Below, in pieces: positions 5,792-8,024 of a stretch of DNA of 8,024 nt; the stretch's first letter is position 1, and the number at the start of each line of letters is the position of its first letter. The position numbers and the translations under genes were made by a program. The stretch lies in assembly GCA_028821815.1 (NCBI GenBank), contig JAPKEY010000065.1, positions 1 through 8,024 of the forward strand. The letters are read 5' to 3'. The notes under the pieces were generated by a model. The model saw only the letters and a list, made by a program, of their open reading frames with translations. It searched no databases and was not told the origin of the DNA. Source of the DNA: Candidatus Poseidoniales archaeon. Its GTDB lineage: Archaea; Thermoplasmatota; Poseidoniia; Poseidoniales; Thalassarchaeaceae.

Positions 5792-6454
5792 TCACTCCTC
5801 TTCATTAGAGCGATTGAGTACACCATCATCTTCGAGGTCGTCTGCTATACCCTTGACCATATCGGCTGCATCCCCGTCATCGGCATTGAGAATCTCATCG
5901 AGCCGGTCTTTGAGAGCACGCTGCATATGTGAAGACTTGCGTTCAGCTTCGACCGCGTTCTCAATCATATCATAACGTACCTTGATTGCCCGGTTCAAGT
6001 CCTCGAAGATTTGCATATGACTGACATACCAATCGTCACGTGCCTTCATTTCAGCCACAGCGAGACGGAGGTCACCATCCAGTTCCTCTGCAATTTCAAA
6101 TACGCGGGAAAGTCGATCCTTCTCACGAGTATACTTCTCTTCCATCTTCTCAAGTTCAGGCTCTAAGTGCAAGACGCGTTGGGTTGCCTTTGCATGATCA
6201 AGTTCGAGATCACGGACGCGATTGTCCTTCTCTGAGAGGAGTTGTTCAAGCCCTTCGCGATCAATTTCCTTGTCGATTACTTCCTTCTCAAGAACGTCAA
6301 TCTCAGCCTTCAGACCAACGATTTCTTTCTCTTGCTGCTCATAGGCATCATAGAGTTTAACGAGGCGCTCTGTTTCGTTCTCAAGCTTGTCTTCCAACTG
6401 TCGCAGGCGCACCTCGGGGGTGAGCGTTCCGGATTCGCTATCATCGTCGGACAT
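5792..6454 (-). CDS. Coiled-coil protein, function unknown
   Basis: From the ATG at 6454 this gives 220 residues. An acidic, serine-rich N-terminus (about 1-12) leads into a long charged alpha-helix. Heptad-like hydrophobic spacing runs from about 13 to 126 (LRQLEDKLENE, LKAEIDVLEKEV, LEPELEKMEEKY). A second helical part at about 127-190 contains DDWYVSHMQIFEDLNRA, and the end is acidic (NRSNEEE). There is no membrane segment and no catalytic motif, so a cytoplasmic scaffold or structural role is plausible. The open frame extends upstream to 6544, but that extension contains the TATA box and a hairpin and has non-coiled composition, so the ATG at 6454, with GAGGG a few nt upstream, is preferred. 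Its last codons (GAA GAG GAG TGA) double as the SD of the PSD-family gene, so the two are translationally coupled. Confidence 0.7.
   Translation of the reverse strand: MSDDDSESGTLTPEVRLRQLEDKLENETERLVKLYDAYEQQEKEIVGLKAEIDVLEKEVIDKEIDREGLEQLLSEKDNRVRDLELDHAKATQRVLHLEPELEKMEEKYTREKDRLSRVFEIAEELDGDLRLAVAEMKARDDWYVSHMQIFEDLNRAIKVRYDMIENAVEAERKSSHMQRALKDRLDEILNADDGDAADMVKGIADDLEDDGVLNRSNEEE
5795..5800 (-). promoter_or_regulatory. SD site for the PSD-family gene embedded in the upstream gene's last codons
   Basis: GAGGAG on the minus strand is the two glutamate codons just before the TGA stop of the coiled-coil gene, 8 nt before the ATG at 5786. It supports that ATG over the in-frame GTG at 5795, which overlaps the SD itself. 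Confidence 0.65.
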
Positions 6455-6489
6455 CGTATCCCTCGACACATGGCACCGCTCACCCTGTC

Positions 6490-6495
6490 TTATAA
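6490..6495 (-). promoter_or_regulatory. TATA box for the coiled-coil / PSD-family operon
   Basis: TTATAA on the minus strand (AGCGGGTTATAAG context) lies 36-41 nt before the ATG at 6454. A start about 25 nt downstream would give a leader of about 12 nt containing GAGGG as SD. This promoter, in the gap after the peptidase gene, suggests the operon has its own transcription start. Confidence 0.5.
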
Positions 6496-6523
6496 CCCGC
6501 TCCCCAAAGAGCATAGAAAGCGC

Positions 6524-6542
6524 GGGAACACTACGTGTTCCC
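6524..6542 (-). terminator. Perfect 8-bp hairpin after the peptidase stop codon, possible 3' end structure
   Basis: The arms GGGAACAC (6524-6531) and GTGTTCCC (6535-6542) pair perfectly around a 3-base loop. On the minus strand it begins 12 nt after the peptidase stop codon. TTTT precedes rather than follows the stem on that strand, so it lacks the U-tract of a standard terminator. It is similar in stem length, loop length and position to the hairpin at 726-744. Confidence 0.45.
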
Positions 6543-6554
6543 AAAATGCTTCAA

Positions 6555-7967
6555 TCAAGCATTCAGCGAAGCGATTGCTGCAGCAAGACAAGTTGTGACT
6601 GCTTTTGTCGCCGGAATATGCAATTTTTCGTCAGGTCCATGCGCATTTCCACCAGGGCCAAGACTTCCAGTCACAAGGAAATCAGCATTCGGATATTTCT
6701 CTTGCATCATGGCCAAGAATGGAATCGTACCCCCCTCAAAAAACACCTGCATGGGATTGCCAAAGGTTGCGAGACTTGCTGTATTGAGGGCATCGCGGAA
6801 GGTTGGATCCATAGGTGGCGCTGAGAAACCATTTGCAGCCGCATCTGCAGTGAATGATACGTGAGCACCATGTGGTGGATTTGCCTCAAGAACGGAAGAC
6901 ATTGTTGCCTCTGCAGCATCTGCATCCACACCGGGTGGGATTCTCATACTGAGTTTGAAGGCGGTATGGGTGCGCAATACATTGCCTGCATCTTTTAGCG
7001 TAGGCATTCCATCTGCACCAGTTACCGATAGTGATGGGCGCCAATTACCAGACAATACAATTTCAGCCAAACCTGGTGTTTGAGGTTCAACACCTTCCAA
7101 CGCTGGAAGGTCGGTCCAAACTTTTTCACCAAGAACGTCTGCAATTCCCTGAGCTTCGACACGTAATTTGTCCGAGATGTTTACACTAAGGTCAGGCAGT
7201 AATATCTGCCCAGTCGATTCATCTTCGATTCTACTAATAATCGAGCGTGCAATTCGGAAGGATGATGGGATAATACCGCCCGCCATTCCAGAGTGAACTC
7301 CCTCTTGGCTGACACCCACTTTGAGGGTCCCTCCAACCAGTCCACGTAGGCTCGTTGTAACCCAAAGTCGTTCATAATCACCAGCACCAGAATCCATGAC
7401 GACCACAAGGTCGGGTGTACCTAAAGTGGCAGATAATTCGTCTAAATATGCGGGGAGATCAAACGAACCTGATTCTTCACAGGTTTCGATAAGGAATGTG
7501 GCCTTGGGGTGAGCGATTTCATGCTGTTGTAAGGCCAATATTGAGAGGACACTGAGATAGCCACCATAGCCATCATCAACACTGCCACGGCCGAAGAGCC
7601 AAGGATCTTCTCGGACAGGAATCCAGGGACCTTTACCCTCTGACCAACCAGTGAATGGTGGTTGCTTGTCGAGATGGCTGTAGAATAGAACTTCACCATC
7701 TCCTGTGCCTTCGATTGTGATAGTAAGAACTGGTGTTCTTCCTTCAAGGCGATGGACATTGCAGGACATCCCTTTCATTGGCAATGAATTCAACCAAGCA
7801 AGAAACAAATCAATTGTATCATCGAGGTATCCATTTGCGGCCCAATCATCATCAAAGGCTGGAGAAAGTGCTGGAATTTCAATGAAATTAGAAAGACTTG
7901 GCAATGCGTGAGATTCCCATTGTTCGTCAACCCAAGTATGAATCGCTTCGAGATCTAAGTTCGCCAT
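6555..7967 (-). CDS. M20-family metallopeptidase (dipeptidase / carboxypeptidase type)
   Basis: This 470-residue zinc-dependent hydrolase is of the size of M20 dipeptidases such as carnosinase relatives. The expected active-site residues are all present. H98 and D100 lie in FYSHLDKQP, the bridging D131 in GRGSVDDGYGG, catalytic E164 with metal ligand E165 in TCEESGS, D192 in VVMDSGAGD, and the last ligand H443 in NAHGPDEKL. GVHSG (223-227) gives the histidine (H225) of the dimerisation lid domain. There is no signal peptide, so it probably acts in the cytoplasm, cutting short peptides taken up or released by other proteases. The ATG at 7967 starts MANLDLEAIHTWV, a normal M20 N-terminus, with no strong SD before it. 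The exact substrate cannot be assigned. It seems to be transcribed alone, with its own 3' hairpin. Confidence 0.9.
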   Translation of the reverse strand: MANLDLEAIHTWVDEQWESHALPSLSNFIEIPALSPAFDDDWAANGYLDDTIDLFLAWLNSLPMKGMSCNVHRLEGRTPVLTITIEGTGDGEVLFYSHLDKQPPFTGWSEGKGPWIPVREDPWLFGRGSVDDGYGGYLSVLSILALQQHEIAHPKATFLIETCEESGSFDLPAYLDELSATLGTPDLVVVMDSGAGDYERLWVTTSLRGLVGGTLKVGVSQEGVHSGMAGGIIPSSFRIARSIISRIEDESTGQILLPDLSVNISDKLRVEAQGIADVLGEKVWTDLPALEGVEPQTPGLAEIVLSGNWRPSLSVTGADGMPTLKDAGNVLRTHTAFKLSMRIPPGVDADAAEATMSSVLEANPPHGAHVSFTADAAANGFSAPPMDPTFRDALNTASLATFGNPMQVFFEGGTIPFLAMMQEKYPNADFLVTGSLGPGGNAHGPDEKLHIPATKAVTTCLAAAIASLNA

Positions 7968-8024
7968 GGCTTTCCGAAGCCTGTTTGATGCAAAAGGACT
8001 GCTCTTACTCCAACTCGTTTGCTG
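7968..8024 (-). promoter_or_regulatory. Upstream region of the peptidase gene with a weak promoter candidate
   Basis: These 57 bases run to the window edge. On the minus strand TTTTGCAT (7988-7995) lies 21-28 nt before the ATG and could be a poor TATA box for a leaderless mRNA. A small inverted repeat (GGCTT / AAGCC, 7968-7972 and 7977-7981, 4-base loop) directly abuts the start codon. No gene start is visible on the plus strand. Confidence 0.25.

Noticed and set aside
6455..6544. N-terminal extension of the coiled-coil protein to an ATG at 6544
   Set aside because: The stretch contains the TATA box and the 6524-6542 hairpin, and its composition differs from the rest of the protein.
6242..6598. 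Plus-strand open frame of 118 codons
   Set aside because: It overlaps the coiled-coil gene, its promoter and the end of the peptidase gene, and shows no protein-like pattern.
1..8024. CRISPR array, insertion sequence, integrase site or defence cluster
   Set aside because: No spaced direct repeats, transposase or recombinase motifs, or nuclease/helicase genes are visible, and the genes are dense and housekeeping-like.

Overview
The window most resembles planktonic Euryarchaeota of the Marine Group II (Candidatus Poseidoniia) or a close relative. This is an inference. The archaeal evidence is a clear archaeosine-tRNA radical SAM enzyme (RaSEA type), TATA-like boxes about 25-28 nt upstream of start codons without a Shine-Dalgarno (SD) site, and strong SD sites at some genes in the same window. 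No rRNA, tRNA, CRISPR array, insertion sequence or phage gene was seen.

Layout. (1) Positions 1-647, minus strand: a 90-residue protein with two membrane segments, followed by the first 120 residues of a larger membrane protein that runs off the left edge, possibly heme-copper oxidase subunit I. The larger protein has a near-perfect SD overlapping the small gene's stop codon. (2) 648-749: a short gap with three small hairpins; the one next to the RaSEA stop codon has a perfect 8-bp stem. (3) 750-1982, minus: the RaSEA-type gene. (4) 1983-2148: a divergent promoter region with a TATA-like box for each side and, between them, a palindrome followed by five T's. (5) 2149-4966, plus: a two-gene operon of an enlarged UMF1-type MFS transporter and a membrane-anchored left-handed beta-helix (hexapeptide) acyltransferase-like protein. 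(6) 4953-6454, minus: a coiled-coil protein gene coupled to a phosphatidylserine decarboxylase-family gene, whose 3' end overlaps the acyltransferase-like gene tail to tail by 14 bp. (7) 6455-6554: a promoter plus a second perfect 8-bp hairpin after a stop codon. (8) 6555-7967, minus: a complete M20-family metallopeptidase, with its upstream region running to the right edge.

How the genes may work together. RaSEA acts in tRNA modification (archaeosine at G15) and the peptidase in peptide breakdown, and neither shows a functional link to its neighbours. The PSD-family enzyme makes ethanolamine phospholipid headgroups, and the adjacent transporter/acyltransferase-like pair is also membrane-associated, so a shared envelope-lipid theme is possible but unproven. 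The leftmost operon may be respiratory. I see no defence system or mobile element. The most unusual items are the transporter, in which a roughly 235-residue insertion with two acidic loops and an extra membrane hairpin interrupts the UMF1 fold, and the two similar triloop hairpins that follow stop codons.
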